Source: Aurantimonadaceae bacterium (lineage in GTDB: Bacteria > Pseudomonadota > Alphaproteobacteria > Rhizobiales > Rhizobiaceae). From it: a stretch of DNA of 34,046 nt. The stretch lies in NCBI GenBank assembly GCA_947474855.1, contig CANJKV010000018.1:1-34046 (forward strand), given 5' to 3'. Each line of letters starts with the position of its first letter. Within the stretch, counting starts at the first letter, position 1. Position numbers and translations under genes: made by a program. Of the stretch, positions 23,815-31,194 are shown piece by piece. The notes under the pieces are model-generated. The model was not told where the DNA came from and made no database searches. It saw nothing but the letters and a program-made list of their open reading frames with translations.

Positions 23815-24923
23815 GGTCTGCCAGGCAGGGGATGAATGGGGATGGTCGCGCCGGCGGGGCGGCCTTCGCTGCCGGCCGGCACGAGCGTCCAGGCCGACGC
23901 GTCGCGGAGCGCGTGAAGAGGCAGGGCGCCGACGGTCAGCGGATCGTAGCTTCCCTCTGCCGTTAGGGCGAGAAGCGCGAGCTCGGCATGGCCGGCATCG
24001 GAGGCGATCTTTCGCGACAGGCTCGCCCGCTGCGTCGCCGACGGCCAAGCGGACGACAGGTGCCGGAGAAGGGGCTCGACGAGCACGAGCCATGCCGCGA
24101 GCGCGGCGTCGGTCGAGCCGGGCAGGGCGACGAGCGCCGCGGCGCCCTGGCGACCGACCGCGCTCGTGCGTCCGGGCCGAAGTGCGACGCCGTGGCGGAG
24201 CGTCCAGCCCGCTTCGGCGAGGCGCGAGGCCGTGGCGTCGGCCGATCCCGTGCCAGTCCCGCCGATCGTGAGGAGAACGTCGCAGCCGTCCGGCGCAAGA
24301 GCGTCTGGGTCGGCGACCGGGCGGCGATCGAGGATGACACCGACTTGCGAGGCGAGTGCCGTGACGAGGGACAGCGTCGAGCCGCCCGCCGCGCCGTTCA
24401 TCTCGACGAGACGCAGGCGCGGGCGGCGCACGAGCAGGCGGTGCAGGCCGGCGCTGCGGGCGAGGAGCGCGTCGAGCGGACCGAGTCGCGTGCCGGGCCG
24501 GAGCATGGGCTCGCCCGCGCCCATGTCCGCGCCGCGCCGCCGGACGCCCTCGCCGGGTCTCGCCTCGCCGATGACCAGCGCCAGGGGGCCGGCCTGCTCC
24601 ACCAGCCCGGCCTCGACGACGCAGTCGCAGCCGTCCGGGAGGCGATCGCCGACCGAAACGAAGTGCGGCGTCACGGCGAGCGCGAGCGGGGCGTAGGGCG
24701 ACGCGCCGGACAGGTCGCCCGAGCGCAGGGCGAAGCCGTCGATCGCCGCGCGGTCGTCCGCCGGAATGGGCGAACCGGCAGTCGAGCCGAGGGCCAGGAC
24801 GGCGCCCATCGCGGCGTCGAGGGGCGCGTCGGCCGGCGCCACCGGCTCCAGGCCGCCGAGAAGGATGTCCAGCGCCGCCTCGACTGGAACGAGGGAGGGG
24901 GCGCGGTCGAGCTGTGCTGTCAG
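23811..24923 (-). CDS. Divergent MoeA-like molybdopterin-binding protein
   Basis: This 370-residue protein has the MoeA order of domains but changed motifs. PADDRAAIDGFALRSGDL replaces the P-x-D-R/N-S-x-V/M-D-G motif, with Ala for Ser. The LSTGDE segment is replaced by LRLVEMNGAAGG, SGGxSxG by TIGGTGTGSAD, and LPGNP by ALPGSTDAAL. It may bind molybdopterin without the usual catalysis. No ATG, GTG or TTG lies near the beginning. The best-placed codon is CTG at 24921-24923, overlapping the tupA stop as CTGA, and the first conventional codon (GTG at 24842) would lose 27 residues. It lies between tupA and the MoeA-PBP fusion. Confidence 0.75.
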   Translation of the reverse strand: MTAQLDRAPSLVPVEAALDILLGGLEPVAPADAPLDAAMGAVLALGSTAGSPIPADDRAAIDGFALRSGDLSGASPYAPLALAVTPHFVSVGDRLPDGCDCVVEAGLVEQAGPLALVIGEARPGEGVRRRGADMGAGEPMLRPGTRLGPLDALLARSAGLHRLLVRRPRLRLVEMNGAAGGSTLSLVTALASQVGVILDRRPVADPDALAPDGCDVLLTIGGTGTGSADATASRLAEAGWTLRHGVALRPGRTSAVGRQGAAALVALPGSTDAALAAWLVLVEPLLRHLSSAWPSATQRASLSRKIASDAGHAELALLALTAEGSYDPLTVGALPLHALRDASAWTLVPAGSEGRPAGATIPIHPLPGRP

Positions 24924-25765
24924 GTCCGCTTCTCCGGCGCGTTTGGGAAGAAGAGCTGCTGACCGTCGATGCGGTAGCCGGCGATGGTCGCCTGCCCCTC
25001 GGGCGAGATCAGCCAGTCGACGAAGCTCTGGCCGAGATCGGCCTTCACGTGTGGGTGCTTCTGCGGGTTGACCAGGATGACGCCGTACTGGTTGAACAGG
25101 CGCTTGTCGCCTTCGACGAGAACCTTCAGATCGCCGCGATTCTTGAAGGAGAGCCAGGTTGCGCGATCGGCGAGGACGTACGCGTTCATCGCGCTGGCGG
25201 TGTTGAGCGCCGCGCCCATCCCCTGTCCGATCGAGCGATACCAATCGCCGCCTTCCGCGGCCGGGTCGAGGCCGGCCTCCTTCCACAGGCGCAGCTCGGC
25301 CGTGTGGGTGCCGGACTTGTCGCCGCGCGACACGAAGGGCGCCTCGGCCTCGTCGATCCGCTTGAGGGCCGCCGTCGCGTCCGCCGTGCCGGCGATGCCG
25401 GCAGGGTCGCCCGCCGGGCCGATGATCACGAAGTCGTTGTACATCACGTCGAAGCGCTCGATGCCGAACCCTTCCGAAACGAAGGCCTCTTCCTGCGCCT
25501 TGGCGTGGACGAAGACGACGTCGGCGTCGCCCCGGCGAGCGGTCTCCAGCGCCTGGCCGGTGCCCTGCGCCACGACCTTCACGGCAATGCCAGTCTCCTT
25601 CTCGAAGACCGGGAGGATGTGGCCGAAGAGGCCGGAATCCTCGGTCGAGGTGGTGGACGCCACGGTGATCGTCTTGTTCTGCGCCGCGGCGGGCGCGGCC
25701 AGTCCGGCGAAGGCCGGCAGCATGGCCGCGAGGAGGGCGGCGAGGACGCGCCTGCGATGGATCAT
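24920..25765 (-). CDS. tupA: Tungstate ABC transporter, substrate-binding protein
   Basis: This 281-residue periplasmic binding protein has a signal peptide (IHRRRVLAALLAAMLPAFAG, cleavage near AAA-Q). The mature protein opens with ITVASTTSTEDSGLFGHILP, the TTSTxxSG oxyanion motif of TupA/WtpA-like proteins. It continues with GDADVVFVHAKAQEEAF, VMYNDFVIIGP and FVSRGDKSGTHTAELRLWK, all characteristic of the TupA family, which binds tungstate very tightly. Molybdate binding cannot be excluded by sequence. AGGAG precedes the ATG at 25765. It is the third gene of an operon with the permease and ATPase. Confidence 0.92.
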   Translation of the reverse strand: MIHRRRVLAALLAAMLPAFAGLAAPAAAQNKTITVASTTSTEDSGLFGHILPVFEKETGIAVKVVAQGTGQALETARRGDADVVFVHAKAQEEAFVSEGFGIERFDVMYNDFVIIGPAGDPAGIAGTADATAALKRIDEAEAPFVSRGDKSGTHTAELRLWKEAGLDPAAEGGDWYRSIGQGMGAALNTASAMNAYVLADRATWLSFKNRGDLKVLVEGDKRLFNQYGVILVNPQKHPHVKADLGQSFVDWLISPEGQATIAGYRIDGQQLFFPNAPEKRT

Positions 25766-25791
25766 GGCTCCGGTCTCCTGGTTCCCGGGTC

Positions 25792-26517
25792 TCAAAGGAC
25801 GATGTCGCCGGCGAGGAAGGCGCGGGCTTCCGGCGTCGAGGGGGCGGCGAAGAAGGCCGGCGCCGCGCCCCGCTCGCGCACCCGACCGTGCGTCATGAAC
25901 ACGATCTCGCCGGCGAGGCGCCGAGCCTGCCCGAGGTCGTGCGTCGCGAGGACGATCTTAACGCCGGCGGTCGCGGCCTCGCCGACGATCGCCTCGACGC
26001 GGCGTGCCGCGGCGGGATCGAGGTTGGCGGTCGGCTCGTCGAGGAGCAGGAGCTCCGGCTCGCGGGCGAGCGCCCGCGCCAGCGCCAGCCGCTGTTTCTC
26101 GCCGCCGGACAGGGCAGGCGCCGCGCGCCCGGCAAGGTCGGCGAGGCCGACGCGCTCGAGAAGCGCTTCCGCGCGGGACCGGCGCTGAGCCCAGGGGCAG
26201 CCTGCCCGGGCGAGCGAGAAGGTGACGTTGGCGAGCACCGAGCGGCGCAGCATCACCGGCCGTTGGAACACGAAGGCTCGCCGCACCGGCGGCGCAGCCA
26301 GCCGGCCACCCCACAGGACGCGTCCGTCCGTCGGCACCGTCAGCCCCATGGCGACGCGGAGGAGCGAAGTCTTGCCCGAACCGTTCGGCCCGATCACCAG
26401 GATCGGCGCGCCCGCCTCGATCGAGAGATCGACGCGGTCGAGGATCGCGACCGATCCAGCGCGAAGGGAGACGGCGTCAAGGACGAGGGGCAGCTCGTGG
26501 AAGACCTGGTGCCTCAT
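25792..26517 (-). CDS. tupC: Tungstate ABC transporter, ATP-binding protein
   Basis: This is the 241-residue ATPase subunit energising oxyanion import from the cytoplasmic side. It shows Walker A GPNGSGKT, the Q-loop segment AFVFQRPVMLRRSV, signature ALSGGEKQRLALARAL, Walker B ELLLLDEPTANLDP and the switch histidine in LATHD. The start overlaps the permease stop (ATGA). The order permease, ATPase, binding protein and the neighbour TupA-like gene point to tungstate rather than sulfate or a sugar. Confidence 0.92.
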   Translation of the reverse strand: MRHQVFHELPLVLDAVSLRAGSVAILDRVDLSIEAGAPILVIGPNGSGKTSLLRVAMGLTVPTDGRVLWGGRLAAPPVRRAFVFQRPVMLRRSVLANVTFSLARAGCPWAQRRSRAEALLERVGLADLAGRAAPALSGGEKQRLALARALAREPELLLLDEPTANLDPAAARRVEAIVGEAATAGVKIVLATHDLGQARRLAGEIVFMTHGRVRERGAAPAFFAAPSTPEARAFLAGDIVL

Positions 26518-27209
26518 GCGGTCCGGCCCGCCTCGCCGACGCTGCGCAGCGTCCAGGCGGCGGCGTTGACGACGAGGATGACGGCGACGAGTAGGATACC
26601 GAGGCCGAGGGCCAGCGGCAGGTCGCCCTTGGAAGTTTCCAGCGCGATGGCGGTGGTCATGGTGCGGGTGAAGCCGTCGATGTTTCCGCCGACGATCATC
26701 ACCGTGCCCACCTCCGCCGCCGCTCGGCCGAAGCCCGCGAGAAGCGCGGTGAGAAGGCTGTAGCGCCCGTCCCAGACGAGCGCCGCGACGCGCTCGGCCG
26801 GGCCGACGCCCATCGCCACGAACTCGTCTCGATAGTCACGCCACAGGTCCTCGATGGTCTGACGCGCGAGCGCCGCGATGATCGGCAGGACGAGGACGGC
26901 CTGCGCGATGATCATGGCGGAGGGCGTATAGAGGAGGCCGAGATCGCCCAGAGGGCCGGAGCGCGACAGAAGGAGGTAAACGCCCAGACCGACGACGACG
27001 GGCGGCAGACCCATGAGACCGTTGAGGACCACAACGACGGCGCCGCGGCCGCGGAAGCTGGTGAGCGCGAGGAGAGCGCCGAACGGCATGCCGACAAGGG
27101 CCGCGACGGCGACTGCCGAAAGGCTGACGACCAGCGACAGCCGAAGGATCGCGAAGAGCGTCGGATCGCCGCCGATGATGAGCTGCCAAGCCGTGGCCGT
27201 TTCAGCCAT
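26514..27209 (-). CDS. tupB: Tungstate ABC transporter, permease
   Basis: This 231-residue inner-membrane permease has about five to six hydrophobic helices and the EAA-like loop FVAMGVGPAERVAALVWDGR, where it docks with the ATPase. AVLVLPIIAALARQTIEDL, FGRAAAEVGTVMIVGGNIDG and TRTMTTAIALETSKGDLPLA are typical TupB segments. It is the first gene of the tup operon. GGGAGACGTAGG lies directly before the ATG. A TTGAAA hexamer occurs in the short leader (around 27255-27260, minus strand), but no convincing -10 was found. Confidence 0.92.
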   Translation of the reverse strand: MAETATAWQLIIGGDPTLFAILRLSLVVSLSAVAVAALVGMPFGALLALTSFRGRGAVVVVLNGLMGLPPVVVGLGVYLLLSRSGPLGDLGLLYTPSAMIIAQAVLVLPIIAALARQTIEDLWRDYRDEFVAMGVGPAERVAALVWDGRYSLLTALLAGFGRAAAEVGTVMIVGGNIDGFTRTMTTAIALETSKGDLPLALGLGILLVAVILVVNAAAWTLRSVGEAGRTA

Positions 27210-27284
27210 CCTACGTCTCCCTGTCGATCCTTCTGTGGCACAAGGACGAACGTTTTCAAAGGGCTAAGCGGGATCGTCGGTCCG

Positions 27285-27944
27285 TCATCCGGCGTCGCGC
27301 GCGGCCGCATCCCCGTCCTCGCTTCCGGTCAGCAGGCGGCCTTCGACGCGGCGGTTGCGCGGATCGTAGGGGTCGCCCTCGCGCGGCCGCGTTTCGCCGA
27401 AGCCGATCGCCGACAGGCGGGAGCGATCGACGCCGCTCTGCGACAGGAAGGCGACAACGGAGGCTGCGCGCCGCTCCGAGAGGTCGAGGTTTGCGGCGTC
27501 CTCGCCGAGGGCATCGGTATGCCCCTCGATCCGGAAGCGAAGGCGCGCGAGACCGGGCGAATTGATCGCCTCTGCGAAGCGCGCGAGCCGCTCGCGGGCG
27601 CTCGGCGTCAACCGCGCGGAGTTCAGCTCGAAGGTCACCAGAAGATCGAAGGTCGGCGCCCGGTCGAGCAGTCGTTCACGCTCGGCCTCGATTTCCGGCA
27701 GCACGGTCGGCGCCCGGCGGGCCGTGCCGCCCGCAGGGCCGGGATCGTCGCATTCGTCCGCCGTGCCAAGGCAGATCGATGTCGGTGGCGCGCTCGAAGG
27801 CGCGTCCGCCGCGCCTCGCTCGAAGAAGCGGATGACGTCCTGCGCGGAATAGTCACCCTGTTGCGCGAGGATTGGCATCGGCCAGGCGAGGGCGGCCGCG
27901 AGCACGCAGGCGAGGACGGGGCTTGGATGAATTCGACCGGTCAC
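27285..27944 (-). CDS. OmpA-family envelope protein
   Basis: From the GTG at 27944 the product is 219 residues. It has a signal peptide ([20 protein letters not shown], cleavage near LAQ at 28) and a linker with a short CLGTADEC segment that may form a disulfide. A C-terminal OmpA/Pal-type peptidoglycan-binding domain follows (about 100-205), with [40 protein letters not shown] and GFGETRP. No lipobox cysteine directly follows the signal, so it is not a clear lipoprotein. It is divergent from the exbD-like gene. A Pal-like role, tying an ExbB/ExbD motor to the cell wall, is inferred. Confidence 0.85.
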   Translation of the reverse strand: MTGRIHPSPVLACVLAAALAWPMPILAQQGDYSAQDVIRFFERGAADAPSSAPPTSICLGTADECDDPGPAGGTARRAPTVLPEIEAERERLLDRAPTFDLLVTFELNSARLTPSARERLARFAEAINSPGLARLRFRIEGHTDALGEDAANLDLSERRAASVVAFLSQSGVDRSRLSAIGFGETRPREGDPYDPRNRRVEGRLLTGSEDGDAAARDAG

Positions 27945-28039
27945 GCTATGGCTTGGATCTCGAAGGATGAATCGGTGGCCGCGGCTCGCGGCTTCGGGCG
28001 GCAGATGACATGAGGCCACCAAGGCAAGTCAACGATGAC

Positions 28040-28059
28040 AAGGGCTTCGGAGCCTTTTT
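28040..28059 (+). terminator. Terminator-like hairpin upstream of the first exbD
   Basis: AAGGGCT-TCGG-AGCCTTT forms a 7-bp stem (one G-T pair) with a stable TCGG tetraloop, and the final bases run into TTTTT. It lies about 40 bases before the ExbD start, within its leader, and reads on the plus strand. It may block read-through or act as an attenuator. It could also be chance, because an in-frame upward extension of exbD runs through it. Confidence 0.4.
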
Positions 28060-28099
28060 CGGCGAGGTCGGAGCCGCGCGCCCTTCGCCGCGCGAGCCC

Positions 28100-28522
28100 A
28101 TGCGCCCCATCATCCGCCTGCCGCGGGCGGAGCGGCGCACCCATGTCGACGCGCTGCTGCCGCTCATCAACATCGTGTTCCTGCTCCTCATCTTCCTGAT
28201 GATGTCGGGGACGCTCGGAACCCCGCTGCCGGGGGGCCTGACGCTGGCGCGCAGCACGGCCGCGAGCGACCCGGCCGTCGTCGCGAACGCCCTCATCATC
28301 AAGCCCGATGGCGGCTTCACCTATCGCGGCGTGCCGATCGCGGCGAGCGATCTCGCCGCTGCCGTGCGGAGCGCCGGGCGAGGGGCGCGGGAGCCGCTGA
28401 CCGTGATTGCCGACGGCGGCATGCCGGCCGACGCCTTTCTCGCGGTGATGCGCCGCTTGTCGGACGACGGGATCGCTTCGATCTCCCTGGTCACGGCACC
28501 GACGCCCGGCGGGCGACCGTGA
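28100..28522 (+). CDS. ExbD/TolR-type biopolymer transport protein with Asn in the membrane helix
   Basis: This 140-residue protein has a short cytoplasmic N-terminus, one membrane helix (LLPLINIVFLLLIFLMMSGT, about residues 19-38) and a periplasmic domain ending in LVTAPTPGG, the plan of ExbD/TolR. In this family the helix normally reads PLIDV, with an aspartate needed for proton flow. Here that position is Asn24 (codon AAC at 28169-28171). The ATG at 28100 gives the usual N-terminus, and a start at 28010 would add 30 untypical residues. Its stop overlaps the next start (GTGA). Confidence 0.85.
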   Translation: MRPIIRLPRAERRTHVDALLPLINIVFLLLIFLMMSGTLGTPLPGGLTLARSTAASDPAVVANALIIKPDGGFTYRGVPIAASDLAAAVRSAGRGAREPLTVIADGGMPADAFLAVMRRLSDDGIASISLVTAPTPGGRP

Positions 28523-29916
28523 GCGCTGTCGCGGGAACGGCCAACGCCGCCTGGCTCCTGCCGCGGCGAACGATCCCGATGCGCGTCGTCGCTCTCGCTG
28601 CCTTGTGCTCGGTCGCTCTCCATACGTCGATCGTTTACGTCGCCGGCTCCTCGCCGCAGACTGAGCTGGAACTGCCGGCGCCGACGCCGGGAGTCGAGGT
28701 GTCGGTGCTGTCGTCGGACGCCCTCTTCGACCAAGGCGGCCGGACCGCACCGGTTGCTCGGACCGCGATGCCGGAGCCGGCGGCTCCTGTTGCACCCGCT
28801 CCAGCACCCGACTTGGCGGCCCCGGCACCAGGACCCGAGACTGCCGCCCGAGCGGCGCCCATGACGGCAGCTCCCGTCCCGCCGTCCGTTTCCGAGCCGG
28901 CGCCGGTCGTTGCGCCGCGGCGGGCTGCGCCGCTCGCCGACGTCGCAGCGGCCGAGGCACCGGCGGCGCCGGCGGCGCCGACTGCGACGCCGACGAGCGC
29001 GCGTCCGGTTCCGGCTGCGACACCAGTTCAGCGTCCTTCGGCGCGGGCGGCGCGGCCGTCAGCACCGGGCACCGTGATCACCGCCGCGCCGGCTGGAGCC
29101 GCGGCCGTAGCGACAGCGCCCGGGCCGGTTCCCGCGGCCCCCATCGTCGGCGCGGCGCCAGCGGCCCAGACCGCCGTGTCGAACGGCGCAGCAACCGTTC
29201 GGTCGTCCGTTTCTCCGGCGCGGGCCGCGACGGCATCGGACCCGGTGCCTGTCGCGCCGCCCGCGCCGGCACCGAGCGTCGCTGCGACAGCCGCGAGCAT
29301 GCCGGTCGCGGCAGCCGGCGACACGCCGGCAATCGCTGCTGCTCCGATCGCGCCCGTCGCCGCGTCGCGCGCGCCGATCGAGCTTGCTGCACGGGCGGGA
29401 GGAGGACAGGGCAGCGGCGCCGGGGACGATTGCTTCGGCTGGGCTCTGGCACGCGCGGACGGCCGCGAGCGCGACCTGCCGGCCGGAGCGTCGTTTGCGG
29501 CGCTCGGCGGCGGCGGCGGGACATGCCCGGTTCTGAGTTCGGGTCCGGAGGCCGGGTCGGCGCGCCTCCTCAGCGCCGAGCGGACCGACATCCGGGCGGG
29601 CGAGGCCGCGCGCGGCCGGATTGGCGGCGACGCGGCTTCCGCTCCGCCGCTGCTGTTCATTCTCGACGCCCGCGGGCGCATCCACGATGCCCGCGCCTTC
29701 CTGACGCGCGACGCCGCCGGTTGGAGCTACGACATCCCGCTGACGTTGCCGCGCGGAACATCCGCGATGCGCACGTTGATCGTCGCGATACCCGCGGCCG
29801 ATGCGACGCGCCTTCCTGCAACCTTCGCGGCGACGCCGCTCGGCGATCTGGCACCGGCGCTGGACGCGATGGGCGGGCGCTTCGCGATCTCCGCCCTGAC
29901 GGTTCGCTCCCCCTGA
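28519..29916 (+). CDS. TonB-like architecture protein with long Ala/Pro-rich linker, unknown C-terminal domain
   Basis: This 465-residue protein has one N-terminal hydrophobic helix (about 19-44, VVALAALCSVALHTSIVYVA). About 240 residues dominated by Ala, Pro, Val and Thr could span the periplasm. A folded C-terminal domain of ~160 residues follows (from GSGAGDDCFGWALARADGRE, including LLFILDARGRIHDARAFLTR). The overall plan is that of TonB or TolA, but the C-terminus lacks recognisable TonB features. It begins with GTG overlapping the exbD stop, so the two are coupled. It may transmit force from the ExbB/ExbD motor. Function is inferred from layout only. Confidence 0.7.
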   Translation: MSAVAGTANAAWLLPRRTIPMRVVALAALCSVALHTSIVYVAGSSPQTELELPAPTPGVEVSVLSSDALFDQGGRTAPVARTAMPEPAAPVAPAPAPDLAAPAPGPETAARAAPMTAAPVPPSVSEPAPVVAPRRAAPLADVAAAEAPAAPAAPTATPTSARPVPAATPVQRPSARAARPSAPGTVITAAPAGAAAVATAPGPVPAAPIVGAAPAAQTAVSNGAATVRSSVSPARAATASDPVPVAPPAPAPSVAATAASMPVAAAGDTPAIAAAPIAPVAASRAPIELAARAGGGQGSGAGDDCFGWALARADGRERDLPAGASFAALGGGGGTCPVLSSGPEAGSARLLSAERTDIRAGEAARGRIGGDAASAPPLLFILDARGRIHDARAFLTRDAAGWSYDIPLTLPRGTSAMRTLIVAIPAADATRLPATFAATPLGDLAPALDAMGGRFAISALTVRSP

Positions 29917-29920
29917 CCGG

Positions 29921-30334
29921 TCAGCGGGTCAGGACGCGGACTGCCCCGATGCGGGCGGCGCGGACCGCTTCCAGCGCGGTGACGAGATCCTGCACGTCGG
30001 TTCCGCCGCGCATCTGGAGGAGCACCTGGACGTCGTCGGACCCCGCCCGTGCGCGCAAGGCCGCTTCCAGGCCACCTGGCGGAACGGCCGTGCCGTCCAG
30101 CGTGGCTGCGACGCCGTCCGTGCCCGGCGCAGCGCCCACGGTCAGGAAAAGCGTGCGCTTGTCCGGCTCCGGCGCGGTCGCCGAGGGAGCGCTGCCCGAC
30201 GCGATGCCGACGTCGAGCCGCCGGAGCGGCACGAAGGACGAGGACAGCATGAAGAACATCACCAGGAGGAACACGACGTCGATGAGCGGCGTCAGCATGA
30301 TGCGGCGCCGCCGCGTGGCGGGAAGGCGGATCAT
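29921..30334 (-). CDS. ExbD/TolR-type biopolymer transport protein with canonical Asp
   Basis: This 137-residue second ExbD of the locus is transcribed opposite to the first. Its helix reads LTPLIDVVFLLVMFFMLSSS, with the canonical Asp19. The periplasmic domain contains VQVLLQMRGGTDVQDLVTAL, typical of ExbD. Its stop lies 4 bases from the stop of the convergent TonB-like gene, within a palindrome. The ATG at 30334 is the only sensible start, as it leaves the usual short cytoplasmic Arg-rich segment. It would pair with the ExbB encoded at 31195. Confidence 0.9.
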   Translation of the reverse strand: MIRLPATRRRRIMLTPLIDVVFLLVMFFMLSSSFVPLRRLDVGIASGSAPSATAPEPDKRTLFLTVGAAPGTDGVAATLDGTAVPPGGLEAALRARAGSDDVQVLLQMRGGTDVQDLVTALEAVRAARIGAVRVLTR

Positions 30335-30576
30335 GGGGATCTCGCTCTCGACGTCGCGTCGCTCGGCGGCATCACAGCGCGGCTCCCCTGCGAATCGGCG
30401 GCATGCCAGATCCCGTTCATCGTTCGATACGACGTTGGAGGCGGTCCCGTGAAGGCGGACGCGGCCGGTCGGCGCGGATGACGCCGGAGCGTTGCCGTCA
30501 CACCGTTGCCTTCGCGCCGCACGCCCGGCATGGTGACGCCGATTCGTAAAGCAGACAGGCGATTTGGAGAAGCGGG

Positions 30577-31152
30577 ATGAGGCGAGGGCGGGCCATGGCT
30601 GTGACGACCGAGGAGATGTCCCGGCGCCCCCGCTTCGCGCCGCGGCGGGCCGCCGGGCTCGCTCTCAGCGCCTGGATGGTCGCTGTGCCGGCATTTGCGC
30701 AGGAGCCGCCGGCCGCCCAGGTGCCGCCTCCCGCTCCTCCGCCTGCGGCGGCGGAGCCTGCCGCAGGAGCGTCGCCCCAGGACGCGGACGAGAAGGCGGG
30801 CCCGGAGATCGTGCTTCAGCTCAACAACCTGCAGCCGATCCAGCCGTCGGGTTGCCGCTTCACGTTCCTGGCGACGAACAATCGCGACACGCCGATCGAG
30901 CGCCTCGGTGTCGAGCTCGTCGTCTTCGACGCGCAGCGGCAGGTGGACCAGTTCCTCGTCCTCGAATTCACCCGTCTGGCGGCCAGGAAGACCAAGGTCT
31001 CGCAATTCGACTTGGCCGAGCGGTCCTGCAGCGATGTTTCGCAGCTTCTCGTCAACGACGTCGTGAACTGCGGCATCGAGGAGGGCGCGACGCCGACCTG
31101 TGCCGAGCGCGTGAAGCTCGACAACCTCACCGACATCCAGCTCGCTTATTGA
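30577..31152 (+). CDS. Secreted protein of unknown function associated with exbB
   Basis: This 191-residue protein has an N-terminal Arg-rich segment and hydrophobic signal (RRAAGLALSAWMVAVPAFAQ, cleavage after AFA near 41). A Pro/Ala-rich linker leads to a domain with four cysteines (93, 151, 165, 175) that could form two disulfides. IVLQLNNLQP, CRFTFLATNN and QFDLAERSCSDVSQLLVNDV resemble a family I have seen in alphaproteobacteria beside ExbB/ExbD genes, without assigned function. The 242-base region upstream holds no gene. The ATG at 30577 has GGAGAAG 7 bases before it. It is followed after 42 bases by exbB. Confidence 0.75.
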   Translation: MRRGRAMAVTTEEMSRRPRFAPRRAAGLALSAWMVAVPAFAQEPPAAQVPPPAPPPAAAEPAAGASPQDADEKAGPEIVLQLNNLQPIQPSGCRFTFLATNNRDTPIERLGVELVVFDAQRQVDQFLVLEFTRLAARKTKVSQFDLAERSCSDVSQLLVNDVVNCGIEEGATPTCAERVKLDNLTDIQLAY

Positions 31153-31194
31153 GCGTGACCGGGCCCCGGCCCGGCATCGCGGAGCCCTGAACCG

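Noticed and set aside
28010-28099. Upstream ATG at 28010 as the start of the first ExbD
   Set aside because: The added 30 residues do not resemble any ExbD N-terminus and run through the terminator-like hairpin.
29913-29924. 12-bp palindrome CTGACCGGTCAG covering both stop codons of the convergent TonB-like and exbD genes
   Set aside because: TGA and TCA four bases apart around CCGG automatically make most of this palindrome. There is no loop or T-tract, so it is probably chance.
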